This document shows, piece by piece, positions 1 to 9,101 of a DNA stretch of 64,000 nucleotides; positions within the stretch are counted from its first letter, which is position 1, and each line of letters begins with the position of its first letter. This stretch comes from Solitalea longa (GTDB taxonomy: Bacteria > Bacteroidota > Bacteroidia > Sphingobacteriales > Sphingobacteriaceae), in assembly GCF_002920915.1 (NCBI RefSeq), contig NZ_PQVF01000007.1, positions 248,001 to 312,000 of the forward strand, written 5' to 3'. The notes below the pieces were generated by a model. It saw only the letters and a list, made by a program, of their open reading frames with translations. It made no database searches and was not told the origin of the DNA. A program made the position numbers and the translations under genes.

Positions 1-1832
1 CGGAATTGGAGATCACTGAAATTACTGACCGCATTTCAAAAGTGTATGGCCCTGCCCTATTATTCGAAAACACGGGTTATGATTTTCCATTGTTGATTAA
101 TTCGATGGGTAATTATGAGCGTATGTGCATGGCGCTGGGAGTTAAACACATGGATGAGATCACCACAGAGATTGAAACCTTGTTTAAAACGCTAACAGGA
201 CCGAAGGAAGGCTTGTTAGATAAATTAAAAATGCTGCCTAAGCTGAGTCAGATTGCTTCCTGGATGCCGAAAGTTATTTCAGGCAAAGGTGAATGCCAGG
301 AAGTGGTAATGACCAATCCTGATATTACCAAATTCCCGGTGTTAAAGTGTTGGCCTGAAGACGGTGGACCCTTTATTACTTTACCGGTCATTCATACCAA
401 AGACCCATTAACAGGCATCAGAAACGTTGGGATGTACCGCATGCAGATATTTGGACCTCAATTGACGGCCCTGCATTGGCATAAGCACAAGGTATCTGCC
501 CGCCATTTTAACGAATACAAAAAACTGGGTCAGAAAATGCCTGTAGCCGTTGCTTTAGGTGGAGATCCTGTGTACACCTATGCAGCCACAGCACCACTTC
601 CTGATGGCATTGATGAATACATGTTAGCCGGTTTCTTGCGTAAAAAGAAAGTTGAACTGGTTCAATGTTTAACACAAGATTGTCAGGTACCTGCTGATGC
701 CGATATCATTATCGAAGGTTATGTGGATCCGGAAGAAGATTTCATCTGGGAAGGTCCTTTTGGTGATCATACAGGTTACTATTCATTAGCTGATTGGTAT
801 CCGAAATTCCATATCACCGCTATCACTCACCGCAAAAACGCTGTTTATCCTGCTACAATTGTAGGCATTCCTCCGCAGGAAGATGCATGGATCGGCAAAG
901 CTACAGAACGTATTTTCCTGGGCCCTATTAAAATGACAATGGTACCTGAGATTGTCGACATGGTGTTGCCAATGGAAGGTGTTTTCCATAACCTGGTTAT
1001 TGTTAAAATTAAAAAAGATTACCCAGGTCAGGCTTTGAAAGTGATGAATTCGATGTGGGGTGCCGGCCAAATGATGTTTACCAAAATGATCATTGTGGTT
1101 GATGGAGAAGTAGATATTCAGGACAATGTGGCTGTAGCCAAATACATTTCCGAAAATGTGGACCCTCAGAACGATATTATCTTTACTCAAGGCCCAATGG
1201 ATGTACTCGATCATTCTTGTTCAAAAATGGCATTTGGTGGTAAAATGGGTATTGATGCCACTAAAAAACTTGAAGAAGAGGTTCGAAGCACCACATTACT
1301 TGAAAAAAGCAAAACCCTTGATCTGAATATTTCTATTTCGGAACTTCAATCTAAATTCCCTGAAATTAACGCTATCAATGATGCTTTGTTAAAAATTGGG
1401 GTTTCATTGATATTTATCTCCGTTGAAAAAAACAGAAAAGGTCATATTGAAGAACTGAATAAACAACTGTTTGAGTCGGGCTTGCTTAAGAATATTAAAG
1501 TTGTTATTTATTTAGAACACACTATTGATATTTCAGATATTGCTGATGCCGTTTGGCGTTTTTCAAACAATGTTGATCCTCGCCGCGACAGTTTTGTAGT
1601 CAAAGCTGAAAGTGCAAACGATTTATCACACATTGGTTTGGATGGAACTCGTAAAACCAAAGAACTTGACGGTTTTGAACGCGACTGGCCAAATATTTTG
1701 GCTTCCACCACCGAAACAATTCAACATATCGACCGGATTTGGGATAAGTTAGGTCTTGGAAAATTCATCCCTTCTCCTTCATTGAAATACCAAAAACAAT
1801 TATACAAAGGTGGAGCAGTTGCTGAAGAATAA
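1..1832 (+). CDS. UbiD-family decarboxylase (menaquinone-type), 5' end cut by window
   Basis: This is a prenylated-FMN-dependent UbiD-family decarboxylase, probably acting in menaquinone biosynthesis since Bacteroidota make menaquinone rather than ubiquinone. About 608 residues are visible. The open frame runs unbroken to the left edge; the first in-frame start-like codon (TTG at 6) lies inside the conserved N-terminal part, so the true start lies some 20-30 codons upstream. The strongly conserved block around EDAWIGKATERIFLGP (nt 880-930), followed by the GAGQMMF stretch (nt 1059-1080), is typical of the bacterial menaquinone decarboxylase subgroup. No signal peptide or membrane segment is seen. 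It is followed 59 nt later by an SRPBCC gene and then a strong terminator, so the two may form one transcript. The family assignment is secure; the exact substrate is inferred. Confidence 0.9.
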   Translation, partial: ELEITEITDRISKVYGPALLFENTGYDFPLLINSMGNYERMCMALGVKHMDEITTEIETLFKTLTGPKEGLLDKLKMLPKLSQIASWMPKVISGKGECQEVVMTNPDITKFPVLKCWPEDGGPFITLPVIHTKDPLTGIRNVGMYRMQIFGPQLTALHWHKHKVSARHFNEYKKLGQKMPVAVALGGDPVYTYAATAPLPDGIDEYMLAGFLRKKKVELVQCLTQDCQVPADADIIIEGYVDPEEDFIWEGPFGDHTGYYSLADWYPKFHITAITHRKNAVYPATIVGIPPQEDAWIGKATERIFLGPIKMTMVPEIVDMVLPMEGVFHNLVIVKIKKDYPGQALKVMNSMWGAGQMMFTKMIIVVDGEVDIQDNVAVAKYISENVDPQNDIIFTQGPMDVLDHSCSKMAFGGKMGIDATKKLEEEVRSTTLLEKSKTLDLNISISELQSKFPEINAINDALLKIGVSLIFISVEKNRKGHIEELNKQLFESGLLKNIKVVIYLEHTIDISDIADAVWRFSNNVDPRRDSFVVKAESANDLSHIGLDGTRKTKELDGFERDWPNILASTTETIQHIDRIWDKLGLGKFIPSPSLKYQKQLYKGGAVAEE

Positions 1833-1891
1833 TGCATAATAATAACTATAAGATTTCTTTTAATACCTTTATAGAATCCATTTATATTATT

Positions 1892-2416
1892 ATGAAAGTT
1901 TTAAAAAATCTACTGATTGGCCTGGTATCAATCGTTCTTTTACTTTATGTTATTTCATTTTTTTTACCGTCGGAATACACAGTTACCAGAACTGCTGTAA
2001 TTAAGGCCCCTGTTGACAGAGTTTTCAATGAGTTTAACGACTTTCAACATTGGCTAAAATGGAACGCATTTGACGATGATTTTCCAGACATTAAATACAC
2101 AACCACTGAACCAAGTACTGGAATGGGTGCTAAACAAAGTTGGGTTAGTGAACAGATGAATGGTTCTATGACTATTATTGAAAGCGCACCTAACCAGCAC
2201 ATTAAATTGTTGCTGATGTTTGAAGGTTTTGATGATCCTTTAATTGCAACCATTCAATTTGAAGCAGTACCAGAAGGGACCAAAGTTACCTGGACAGATC
2301 AAGGGAAATTAGGAAAAAACCCTGTTTACAAATACATGGGTCTGATGATGGACAAAATGATGGGTAAAAACATGGAACAATCATTTGAAAATATTAACAA
2401 GCAATACCAACAATAA
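1892..2416 (+). CDS. SRPBCC-family (START-like) protein with N-terminal membrane anchor
   Basis: A 174-residue protein with one N-terminal hydrophobic segment (about residues 5-24) followed by an SRPBCC/polyketide-cyclase-like domain. Family members form a helix-grip fold with a hydrophobic cavity; the ligand here is unknown. The frame is open from 1832, but the 20 extra residues from there look like translated AT-rich leader. The ATG at 1892, directly followed by the MKVLKNLL membrane segment, is the better start. The body begins after the anchor with the usual pattern of this family (boundary beta strand, then FNEFNDFQHWLKWN). It lies downstream of the UbiD gene and ends directly at a terminator hairpin. 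Family is likely; function is unknown. Confidence 0.8.
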   Translation: MKVLKNLLIGLVSIVLLLYVISFFLPSEYTVTRTAVIKAPVDRVFNEFNDFQHWLKWNAFDDDFPDIKYTTTEPSTGMGAKQSWVSEQMNGSMTIIESAPNQHIKLLLMFEGFDDPLIATIQFEAVPEGTKVTWTDQGKLGKNPVYKYMGLMMDKMMGKNMEQSFENINKQYQQ

Positions 2417-2458
2417 AAAGAAGAAGGCTTGAATGACCATTCAAGCCTTCTTCTTTTT
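2417..2458. terminator. Bidirectional rho-independent terminator
   Basis: A near-perfect hairpin: the GAAGAAGGCTTGAATG arm pairs with its mirror across a 2-nt loop, with an A-run before and a T-run after. It begins at the stop codon of the SRPBCC gene and faces the convergent desaturase gene, so it can end both transcripts. Confidence 0.9.
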
Positions 2459-2476
2459 TATCTATTTCATTTATTG

Positions 2477-3580
2477 TTATGCTTCATTTAAAATAGTACC
2501 TGCATCTACCCCACTGTTCTTTTTCAGTAATTTCCAATGCGATAACATAGCATCACCCAAACTCATACTACGATAATTAACTCCAAAATCATGGGCTGTT
2601 TGTTTTACTATTTTCGTAATTGCCGGATAATGGATATGTGATACAGTTGGGAAAAGATGATGAGCAACATGCAGATTAAATCCACCCATCATGCCTGTAA
2701 CCAATTTACTGTTTGGAGCAAAATCAGAAGTAACTATTAATTGGTGCTCCGACCAGGTATGATCCATTTTACCTTCTTCATTTGCCTGCGGGAAAACTGC
2801 ATTTTCACCCACATGAGATGAAATGAGCGCCAGCAAAGCTAAAAAGCTTGAGGTGACGTGCATGGCAATAAAGGCCCCGAAGACCGCCCAAAAACTTACG
2901 GGAAGAAGCATTGCCGGCAAAACCAGCATATAGAAAAAATAAAACAGTTTAGCACCCAACAATATCAGCACCTGCACAACAGGATGTTTCACCCCTTTTT
3001 TGGGTCCCATTTCATCATCAAAAATATCTTTAAAATCTCTTACAAGAGTCCAGTTTAGCGTGTAAGAAAAGTAAAGGAGTGGCATGTATAGATGTTGAAA
3101 GCGGTGGAATTTTAAATAGGGGCTGTTATCTGCAATTCGTACAATTTTCGACTGCTTGATATCCACATCGTACCCAAACATATTCGGGTAAATATGATGT
3201 GACTCCAAATGCCGCATTCTCCATATATAATTGTTTGTTCCGAATATTTCGAGAAAATGAACCAGAACCAGGTTTGCTCTTTTATTCTTGAATATTGCTT
3301 CGTGAGCGGCATCATGCACCACATTTAAAAAGATCATCACTACTAATGATCCTAAACACACATAGGAAAGGTAAATGGCCCAAAGGCTTTTTACGTTAAA
3401 TAAAAGATTAAAATAGGTTCCAAAGAACAAAATTATAAATACGATGATTTTAACAAAATAAGCTGTATTGGCATAACGGCTTAAGTTATTTTCCTCAAAA
3501 TAATTATTGACACGCTGCTTAAGAGTTGGGTAGAAATCGTTTTGTCCTTCTTTTTTAAACTTAACTGATGTTGTATGCAT
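2477..3580 (-). CDS. Membrane fatty acid desaturase
   Basis: A 367-residue integral membrane di-iron desaturase that introduces double bonds into acyl chains of membrane lipids. All three histidine boxes of the family are present: HDAAH (89-93), HLESHH (124-129) and HVAHH (304-308). Hydrophobic segments lie around residues 43-62, 66-88 and 205-250, matching the usual four-helix topology with the His boxes on the cytoplasmic face. The layout resembles the linoleoyl-CoA/acyl-lipid desaturase group. The gene stands alone between two convergent/divergent neighbours. Regiospecificity cannot be read from the sequence. Confidence 0.92.
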   Translation of the reverse strand: MHTTSVKFKKEGQNDFYPTLKQRVNNYFEENNLSRYANTAYFVKIIVFIILFFGTYFNLLFNVKSLWAIYLSYVCLGSLVVMIFLNVVHDAAHEAIFKNKRANLVLVHFLEIFGTNNYIWRMRHLESHHIYPNMFGYDVDIKQSKIVRIADNSPYLKFHRFQHLYMPLLYFSYTLNWTLVRDFKDIFDDEMGPKKGVKHPVVQVLILLGAKLFYFFYMLVLPAMLLPVSFWAVFGAFIAMHVTSSFLALLALISSHVGENAVFPQANEEGKMDHTWSEHQLIVTSDFAPNSKLVTGMMGGFNLHVAHHLFPTVSHIHYPAITKIVKQTAHDFGVNYRSMSLGDAMLSHWKLLKKNSGVDAGTILNEA

Positions 3581-3659
3581 GTTAATTGAAGGTTGTTTAG
3601 AGAGAATAAAACACTAATTGTTTAGATAAAATAAATATCAGGATGGTATTCGGCGCGGA

Positions 3660-5000
3660 TTAAGTGCTCTTTCTAACAAAAATAGAAATTGTTTCGTGTT
3701 TTATTACGACAACTTTTGTGCCTTTTATAATAAAATCACCTTCGGAAAGTGCATCATAGCGCTCATTATCTATCAAAATTTTTCCGGCTGGTCGCAAATC
3801 GGTAAGTGCTATACCAATTGATCCGGTTAAATTTAATTTTGGAATCGAACTAACATAACCATCCGAAGCCTTTTGTTCATCTTTTAAAACAGCATGTTGA
3901 AACAATTGGCTGTTAAAAAGATTTTTACCAAAAATTAAGGCCAGAATAATCGAGCCGATCATTGAAACGATAACAATAACAAATGAATTCATCAATTTCC
4001 CTCCGGATAAACTAAAGTCGAACATATTATTTGCCACTAAACTGAAAGCTAAACCACAAATTATTAATATAATTCCCGATATCCCTGCAATTCCAAACCC
4101 GGGAATTATGAAAATTTCGGCAAGTAAAAGGAGAATTCCTATAACAAATAACAATATTTCCCAATTTGCCGCTAAACCCTGCAAATAAAGCGGAGCAAAA
4201 AACAATAATGCAGCAATAACAGCAACTAATAATGCAAAACCGATCCCTGGTGCTTGTAATTCAAAATAAATTCCGCCTATTATCAATAAAATTAGCACCC
4301 CACTTACAGCAGGTTTTGTTAAAAAATCAATAACATGATCGATCCAGGTGAGTTGCTGTACTTGCAGGTCATAGTTGGCAATATTCTCCTGTTTAAGAAT
4401 ATCGTAAATACTTTCGGCTTTACCGTCACAATACTTATTAGCAATCGCTTCGGAAGTGGTGAACGTTAAAACAGTGCCTTTTGCTTTTACTCCTTCAATT
4501 ACTGTATTTGAGTCAACAAATGCCTCTGCGATCCTCGGGTCTCTCCCATTCGCTTCGGCCGTTGCCCTCATCAATGATCGCATATACGATTGGTACTTTT
4601 CAGGCATAATGGCTCCCGATTGATTTACAACACTGGCAGCGCCGATACTGGCAGCATTACGCATATAAATTTTATCACAAGCTATGGCTATCAAAGCGCC
4701 TGCAGATGCAGCATTATTATTTATGAAAACGATGGTTTTTATTGGCGACTCAAGGATTTTAGTTCTGATCGAATCGGCCATATCTAACATGCCGCCATAG
4801 GTGTTCATATCTATCACGATCAGATTTGCTTTTATTTTTTCAGCCTCATCATAAGCCTGTTTGGTTTTGCGCCAGGCAGCGGGTGCTATTTCTTCTCCAA
4901 TTCTAAACTGATAGACTTTAAGCTTATCGGTAGTTTGGGCAACAATTGAGTTACTCAGCAGTAAAAAAAGAATGAATAAAAAGTAAATGCGTGCTATCAT
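3660..5000 (-). CDS. NfeD-family membrane-bound ClpP-class serine protease
   Basis: A membrane serine protease/NfeD protein (446 residues from the chosen start). Order: signal peptide MIARIYFLFILFLLLS; ClpP-like protease domain with nucleophile Ser in NNAASAGALIA and general-base Lys in MPEKYQSYMRS (S117 and K153 counted from the upstream ATG); four to five transmembrane segments; C-terminal NfeD OB-fold domain ending in VVVIKHETISIFV. Known relatives cleave membrane partners and work with stomatin-like proteins; no stomatin gene is adjacent here. The frame is open up to 5054, which would overlap the divergent gene's start codon. The ATG at 5000, directly before the signal peptide, is preferred. 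Confidence 0.88.
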   Translation of the reverse strand: MIARIYFLFILFLLLSNSIVAQTTDKLKVYQFRIGEEIAPAAWRKTKQAYDEAEKIKANLIVIDMNTYGGMLDMADSIRTKILESPIKTIVFINNNAASAGALIAIACDKIYMRNAASIGAASVVNQSGAIMPEKYQSYMRSLMRATAEANGRDPRIAEAFVDSNTVIEGVKAKGTVLTFTTSEAIANKYCDGKAESIYDILKQENIANYDLQVQQLTWIDHVIDFLTKPAVSGVLILLIIGGIYFELQAPGIGFALLVAVIAALLFFAPLYLQGLAANWEILLFVIGILLLLAEIFIIPGFGIAGISGIILIICGLAFSLVANNMFDFSLSGGKLMNSFVIVIVSMIGSIILALIFGKNLFNSQLFQHAVLKDEQKASDGYVSSIPKLNLTGSIGIALTDLRPAGKILIDNERYDALSEGDFIIKGTKVVVIKHETISIFVRKST

Positions 5001-5047
5001 AGTTTTTGAAACAGTTCTCTTAACTTCGCTTTCATTTAAAAACGGAA

Positions 5048-5821
5048 ATGACATTACCTAAAGATAATTTAAATCCTCATTTTTCTAAAGTATTTGAAGG
5101 TTTGGTGTGGAAAATGGATATTGATGAAAAGAACGACCTGGTAGCCCTTGAAATAAGAAATCCGGAAAACAAAACCACTTCTTTTTCATCTATCGATTTA
5201 AAAAACGGAGCCGTTCTTTTCGATAAACTTAAGCTTGAAGAACCTTGGTTTTGTGGTATTGAAACCATTTCAGATAAGGTTATTTTATTGCACCTGTATG
5301 CGGTTGATACTTCACCCGAACATCGGGGCATTCTTGCATTTGATGCTTATTCAGGAAAATTACTGTGGGAAAATTACAACCTCACCTTTTCGTCAGTGGG
5401 CCCTAATAGTTTCCTTGCATTTAATCCTAAAATTGAACCCCGAAAGTTTATACAGATCAACAAACAAAATGGGGAGGAATTAAAGGTTGAAATCGAAACA
5501 GTGGAAAGGAATTTCATAACTGCGATAAAACATCCACATGAAATTGACTGGGAACTTCTTCCTCCTGAATTAAAAAACAGTAATATTTCTGAAACAATAG
5601 AATACCTGCATCATGCTGACAGAAAAATTTACTCGTTATATATAAAAGATGATCAGGTAGTTACAAACATACTTTACGTTTTCAACATTGAAGGTGAAAT
5701 GGTTTGGGAGGATAAAATCAGATTAAATGCACAAAAACCAAGTTTTGACACATTTTTTGTCTACAAAAACTACTTATTGTACATAAAAAATCGAACGGAA
5801 TTTGTGTGTTATTTCTTATAA
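5048..5821 (+). CDS. DUF4905-like protein of unknown function
   Basis: A 257-residue soluble protein without signal peptide or membrane segment. The pattern of beta-rich segments with phrases such as LLWENYNLTFSSVGPN and GEMVWEDKIRLN suggests a beta-propeller or WD/PQQ-like fold. I associate it tentatively with DUF4905, a Bacteroidota family. It starts at the ATG at 5048, divergent from the NfeD gene, with only 47 nt between the two chosen start codons, so their promoters must overlap. The LysM gene follows after 25 nt and the uridine kinase after that, suggesting a three-gene transcript. Function unknown. Confidence 0.7.
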   Translation: MTLPKDNLNPHFSKVFEGLVWKMDIDEKNDLVALEIRNPENKTTSFSSIDLKNGAVLFDKLKLEEPWFCGIETISDKVILLHLYAVDTSPEHRGILAFDAYSGKLLWENYNLTFSSVGPNSFLAFNPKIEPRKFIQINKQNGEELKVEIETVERNFITAIKHPHEIDWELLPPELKNSNISETIEYLHHADRKIYSLYIKDDQVVTNILYVFNIEGEMVWEDKIRLNAQKPSFDTFFVYKNYLLYIKNRTEFVCYFL

Positions 5822-5846
5822 TTGCGACACTTTACAATTAATATTT

Positions 5847-6758
5847 ATGAAGAGACTTGCAACACTATTGTTATCGCTTTTAGGTGTAGTTACTATTGCA
5901 AAAGCGTCAACTGTTGACTCACTGGGAATTGGTGAATATAAAGGAAAACCGGTAATTCTTCATCTCATAGAAGCCAAAGAAAATTATTATTCTATAAGTC
6001 GTAAATATCATGTTAGTCCTTCGGACCTGATGACTTTTAATGACAATGCACCTATCAGAATTGGAGACACCTTAAAAATCAATAAAAAGAACCTAAGTCT
6101 TAAAAAAGTAGCTTCAAACACCACTACTGCTGCCACAGGAAAAGCCATTGAGCATACTGTTGTAAGCGGTGAAACAATGTTCTCCATTTCAAGAAAATAC
6201 GGTGTTTCAGTTGAAGACATTTTAACCTGGAATGGACTTACTGATAATAGTGCTAAAATTGGTCAGAAATTAAAGATCATTCCTGGAACTAAAGCAGTTG
6301 CTCCGGCTACCGCTCCAGCAGCAAGCGTTCCTGTAGTAAAACCTGCTGAACAAACGGTAAAGGTTGAAAAACAAGAAGAGGTAAAAGTTAGCCCTAAAAC
6401 TGTCCCTGTTGTAACCGAAGTTACTAAAGAAGATAGCGCCGAAACTGCAGATGCATCAGCGACCACGCCTGTTAAGGTTTCAGGTCGTGAAGTTCATGAA
6501 AGTGGTATGGCCACCTGGATCAGTGACAATGACCTAAACCAGGCCAAAAGTGTTGCTTTGCACCGCACCGCTCCAATTGGAACCATCGTTAAGATAACCA
6601 ACCCAATGTCGAATAAAAGTGTCTACGTTAAAATTGTAGGCAACTTCCCTGAAAGCGCAGATACCAAGAATGTGTTGATCGTAATTTCTAAGTCAGCAGC
6701 TAATTTATTAGGTGTTCGCGATCAGAAGTTCCGTATCGACCTATCTTACGCTTTGTAG
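5847..6758 (+). CDS. Exported LysM-repeat protein with C-terminal RlpA/DPBB-like domain
   Basis: A 303-residue exported cell-wall protein. From the ATG at 5847 it has a signal peptide (MKRLATLLLSLLGVVTIAKA), then two LysM modules (cores YYSISRKYHVSPSDLMTFND and MFSISRKYGVSVEDILTWNG) that bind peptidoglycan. A Pro/Ala/Val/Lys-rich linker follows, then a C-terminal region (about 230-303) resembling the double-psi beta-barrel of RlpA-type proteins. The upstream 15 codons of the open frame overlap the previous gene and lack a signal-peptide start, so 5847 is preferred. It is 7 nt from uridine kinase and probably cotranscribed. Lytic activity is uncertain because the catalytic residues of the barrel are not clearly present. 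Confidence 0.85.
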   Translation: MKRLATLLLSLLGVVTIAKASTVDSLGIGEYKGKPVILHLIEAKENYYSISRKYHVSPSDLMTFNDNAPIRIGDTLKINKKNLSLKKVASNTTTAATGKAIEHTVVSGETMFSISRKYGVSVEDILTWNGLTDNSAKIGQKLKIIPGTKAVAPATAPAASVPVVKPAEQTVKVEKQEEVKVSPKTVPVVTEVTKEDSAETADASATTPVKVSGREVHESGMATWISDNDLNQAKSVALHRTAPIGTIVKITNPMSNKSVYVKIVGNFPESADTKNVLIVISKSAANLLGVRDQKFRIDLSYAL

Positions 6759-6765
6759 TCATAAA

Positions 6766-7398
6766 ATGACCAGTAAACCATTTGTAATTGGTATTGCCGG
6801 CGGAAGCGGTTCCGGAAAAACCTTCTTTTTACGGTCTTTACTGGAATACTTTGAACCTGAAGAAATTTGTATTGTTTCTCAGGATGATTACTACATTCCG
6901 GTAGGTGATCTAAGTCCTGAGGAAAATAAACTTTATAATTTTGACCTTCCCCGAACAATTGATAACGATAAGTTTCAGGAAGATATACAACGATTGATCA
7001 AAGGTGAATCGGTATTTAAAAAGGAGTATACCTTCAATAATCCGAATGTGGTTCCTAAAATGCTGGAGTGTAAACCGGCTCCTATCCTGGTAATTGAAGG
7101 CTTATTTATTTTTCATTTTGAAGGCATTAATACCCTTTTAGACATGCGCATTTTTATTGATGCTCATGAAGAACTGGCGCTTAAGCGCCGCTTAAAAAGA
7201 GATTGGGAAGAAAGAGGTTATTCACACGATGAGGTTATGTACAAGTGGGAAAATCATGTTGTTCCGGCATATAATGAGTTTTTATTGCCTCATAAACTAA
7301 ACGCCGACCTTGTGATTGAAAATAACGAAGTGCAGGATCTGGATTTCATGGGCTTTAAGCATGCCGTTGAAGAAAAGCGAATTAAAAAGAATATGTAA
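6766..7398 (+). CDS. udk: Uridine kinase
   Basis: A 210-residue cytoplasmic P-loop kinase of pyrimidine salvage, phosphorylating uridine/cytidine to UMP/CMP with a nucleoside triphosphate. Walker A GGSGSGKT sits at residues 12-19. Other family marks are SQDDYYIP (substrate site), YNFDLPRTID and the arginine-rich lid RRLKRDWEERG. The open frame extends upstream to 6712 inside the LysM gene, but the ATG at 6766 gives the normal family start. It is the last gene before a strong terminator. Confidence 0.93.
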   Translation: MTSKPFVIGIAGGSGSGKTFFLRSLLEYFEPEEICIVSQDDYYIPVGDLSPEENKLYNFDLPRTIDNDKFQEDIQRLIKGESVFKKEYTFNNPNVVPKMLECKPAPILVIEGLFIFHFEGINTLLDMRIFIDAHEELALKRRLKRDWEERGYSHDEVMYKWENHVVPAYNEFLLPHKLNADLVIENNEVQDLDFMGFKHAVEEKRIKKNM

Positions 7399-7413
7399 AT
7401 CATCAGAGTGCAT

Positions 7414-7460
7414 AAAAACAAAAACTCCCGATAGCATTACTGTCGGGAGTTTTTGTTTTT
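7414..7460. terminator. Rho-independent terminator after udk
   Basis: An 18-bp perfect stem (AAAAACAAAAACTCCCGA and its mirror) with an 11-nt loop, ending in T-runs on both strands. It lies between convergent udk and the CoA-transferase operon and should work in both directions. Confidence 0.92.
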
Positions 7461-7475
7461 ATTTCGAACTTAAAA

Positions 7476-8132
7476 TTATATAGCCATTTCCGGGATTTCC
7501 CCTTCAATGATCAACTTTCCGGCGGTTGAGTTTTTAATGTGTTCAACGCTTACGCCCGGAGCACGTTCTAACAATTTAAAGCCTCCTTCAGGAAGTACAT
7601 CAAACACGCCAAGCTCCGTTACGATCTTTTTAACGCAATTGGTGCCTGTTAAAGGTAATGTGCATGCTGGCAACAATTTCGATTCACCTGCTTTATTTAC
7701 ATGCTGCATGGCAACAATGATATTTTTTGCGGATGCTACCAAATCCATCGCACCACCCATACCCTTCACCATTTTTCCAGGAATTTTCCAATTAGCAATA
7801 TCCCCGTTTTCCGAAACCTCCATTGCTCCCAGAATGGTCAAATCTACCTTACCAGCCCTGATCATTCCGAAACTTAAAGCTGAATCGAAAATGGAGCTAC
7901 CTGGCAACGTGGTAATGGTTTGTTTACCTGCATTAATTAAATCAGGATCTTCTTCACCTTCGAAAGGAAAAGGCCCCATACCCAACAATCCGTTCTCTGA
8001 CTGCAAGGTTACTGAAACTCCATGGGGAATATAATTGGCTACTAAGGTTGGAATACCAATTCCAAGGTTCACATAATAACCATCTTTTAATTCTTTTGCT
8101 ATACGTTTAGCTATACCGTTTTTATCTAACAT
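7476..8132 (-). CDS. scoB: 3-oxoacid CoA-transferase subunit B
   Basis: The 218-residue beta subunit of succinyl-CoA:3-ketoacid CoA-transferase, which moves CoA from succinyl-CoA to acetoacetate in ketone-body and branched-chain catabolism. The catalytic glutamate is E46 in the QSENGLLG motif. The NLGIGIPTLVANY stretch near the N-terminus and MKGMGGAMDL later are family marks. It is the second gene of a two-gene operon, 33 nt after subunit A, and ends at the shared terminator. Confidence 0.94.
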   Translation of the reverse strand: MLDKNGIAKRIAKELKDGYYVNLGIGIPTLVANYIPHGVSVTLQSENGLLGMGPFPFEGEEDPDLINAGKQTITTLPGSSIFDSALSFGMIRAGKVDLTILGAMEVSENGDIANWKIPGKMVKGMGGAMDLVASAKNIIVAMQHVNKAGESKLLPACTLPLTGTNCVKKIVTELGVFDVLPEGGFKLLERAPGVSVEHIKNSTAGKLIIEGEIPEMAI

Positions 8133-8165
8133 GTCAATTAAAGTAAAAAGTCCGAAGTAAAAAGT

Positions 8166-8864
8166 TTATCCTTTGGCTCTTACCGTCCTTTGTTCGATGC
8201 GTTTTTCATAGTCTTTGCCTTGGAAAATACGATGAACATAAATTCCGGGAGTGTGGATCTGATCAGGATCAAGTTCACCTGGCTCCACTAATTCCTCTAC
8301 TTCGGCAATGGTAATTTTTCCTCCCATGGCCATCAGGGGATTAAAGTTTCTTGAAGTAGAACGATAGATAAGATTTCCATGCTTATCCCCTTTCCATGCT
8401 TTTATAATAGCAAAATCAGCATCAAATGCGTACTCCATCAAATAATCCTTGCCGTTAAAATTGCGTACTTCTTTACCTATGGCCACTTCGGTTCCAACAC
8501 CAGCAGGAGTAAAAATAGCAGGCATACCATAACCGGCTGCCATACAACGTGTAGCCAGTGTGCCTTGCGGAATTAGCTCAACTTCCAACTCACCACTTAG
8601 TAACTGACGCTCAAACTCAGCGTTTTCGCCTACATATGAAGAGATCATTTTCTTTATCTGCTTTTGTTGAAGCAGCAAACCTAATCCGAAATCATCAACC
8701 CCCGCATTATTAGAGATACAGGTCAGGTTCTTCACATTTTTTTTAACTAAAGCTGCAATTGAATTCTCGGGAATACCGCATAAACCGAAACCGCCTACCA
8801 TTAATGTAGAGCCATCGGCAATGTCTTTTACCGCTTCAACAGCATTAGCAACTACTTTGTTCAT
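8166..8864 (-). CDS. scoA: 3-oxoacid CoA-transferase subunit A
   Basis: The 232-residue alpha subunit partner of the downstream beta subunit. It carries the glycine-rich [13 protein letters not shown] motif at residues 24-36 and the PAGVGTEVA block of the CoA-transferase fold. The order A then B is usual. A 19-bp interrupted inverted repeat at 8907-8925, about 45 nt upstream of the start codon, may be an operator for this operon. Confidence 0.94.
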   Translation of the reverse strand: MNKVVANAVEAVKDIADGSTLMVGGFGLCGIPENSIAALVKKNVKNLTCISNNAGVDDFGLGLLLQQKQIKKMISSYVGENAEFERQLLSGELEVELIPQGTLATRCMAAGYGMPAIFTPAGVGTEVAIGKEVRNFNGKDYLMEYAFDADFAIIKAWKGDKHGNLIYRSTSRNFNPLMAMGGKITIAEVEELVEPGELDPDQIHTPGIYVHRIFQGKDYEKRIEQRTVRAKG

Positions 8865-8906
8865 AAGAAATATTTGAATAATTTATTGATACTTAAGATT
8901 TAGCAT

Positions 8907-8925
8907 TTGAATCTCATGGATTCAA
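8907..8925. promoter_or_regulatory. Inverted repeat upstream of scoAB (possible operator)
   Basis: TTGAATC and GATTCAA flank a 5-nt spacer. It is the only clear dyad in the 240-nt stretch between scoA and the small cysteine-rich gene, and lies closer to scoA. No regulator gene is adjacent. The operator role is a guess. Confidence 0.35.
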
Positions 8926-9050
8926 TTTGCAATAAATTGGTGTTCTAAAATAGTACTAATACATCAATAAATGCATTAAACTTTATTTAAAGTTTAGAAT
9001 GCTGGTAATTTATATTCCCTTAAGTTTATTTAAAATTTGTCTAAATAATA

Positions 9051-9083
9051 TTTGTATTCAATCTAAATAATGCTTTATATTTG
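9051..9083 (+). promoter_or_regulatory. Bacteroidota-type promoter for small Cys-rich gene
   Basis: TTTG at 9051-9054 and TATATTTG at 9076-9083 fit the -33/-7 consensus of the Bacteroidota primary sigma factor, with a 21-nt spacer. The gene's ATG follows 18 nt after the -7 box. Confidence 0.65.
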
Positions 9084-9101
9084 CTCAGCTTTTAAGAACA
9101 G

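Noticed and set aside
5002-5054. Longer NfeD start overlapping the divergent gene
   Set aside because: The 18 extra residues are not signal-peptide-like and would overlap the neighbour's first codons; the ATG at 5000 starts a proper signal peptide.
7507-8034. Plus-strand 175-codon frame opposite scoB
   Set aside because: Antisense shadow of a strongly conserved gene; Pro/Ser-rich composition from the complementary strand.
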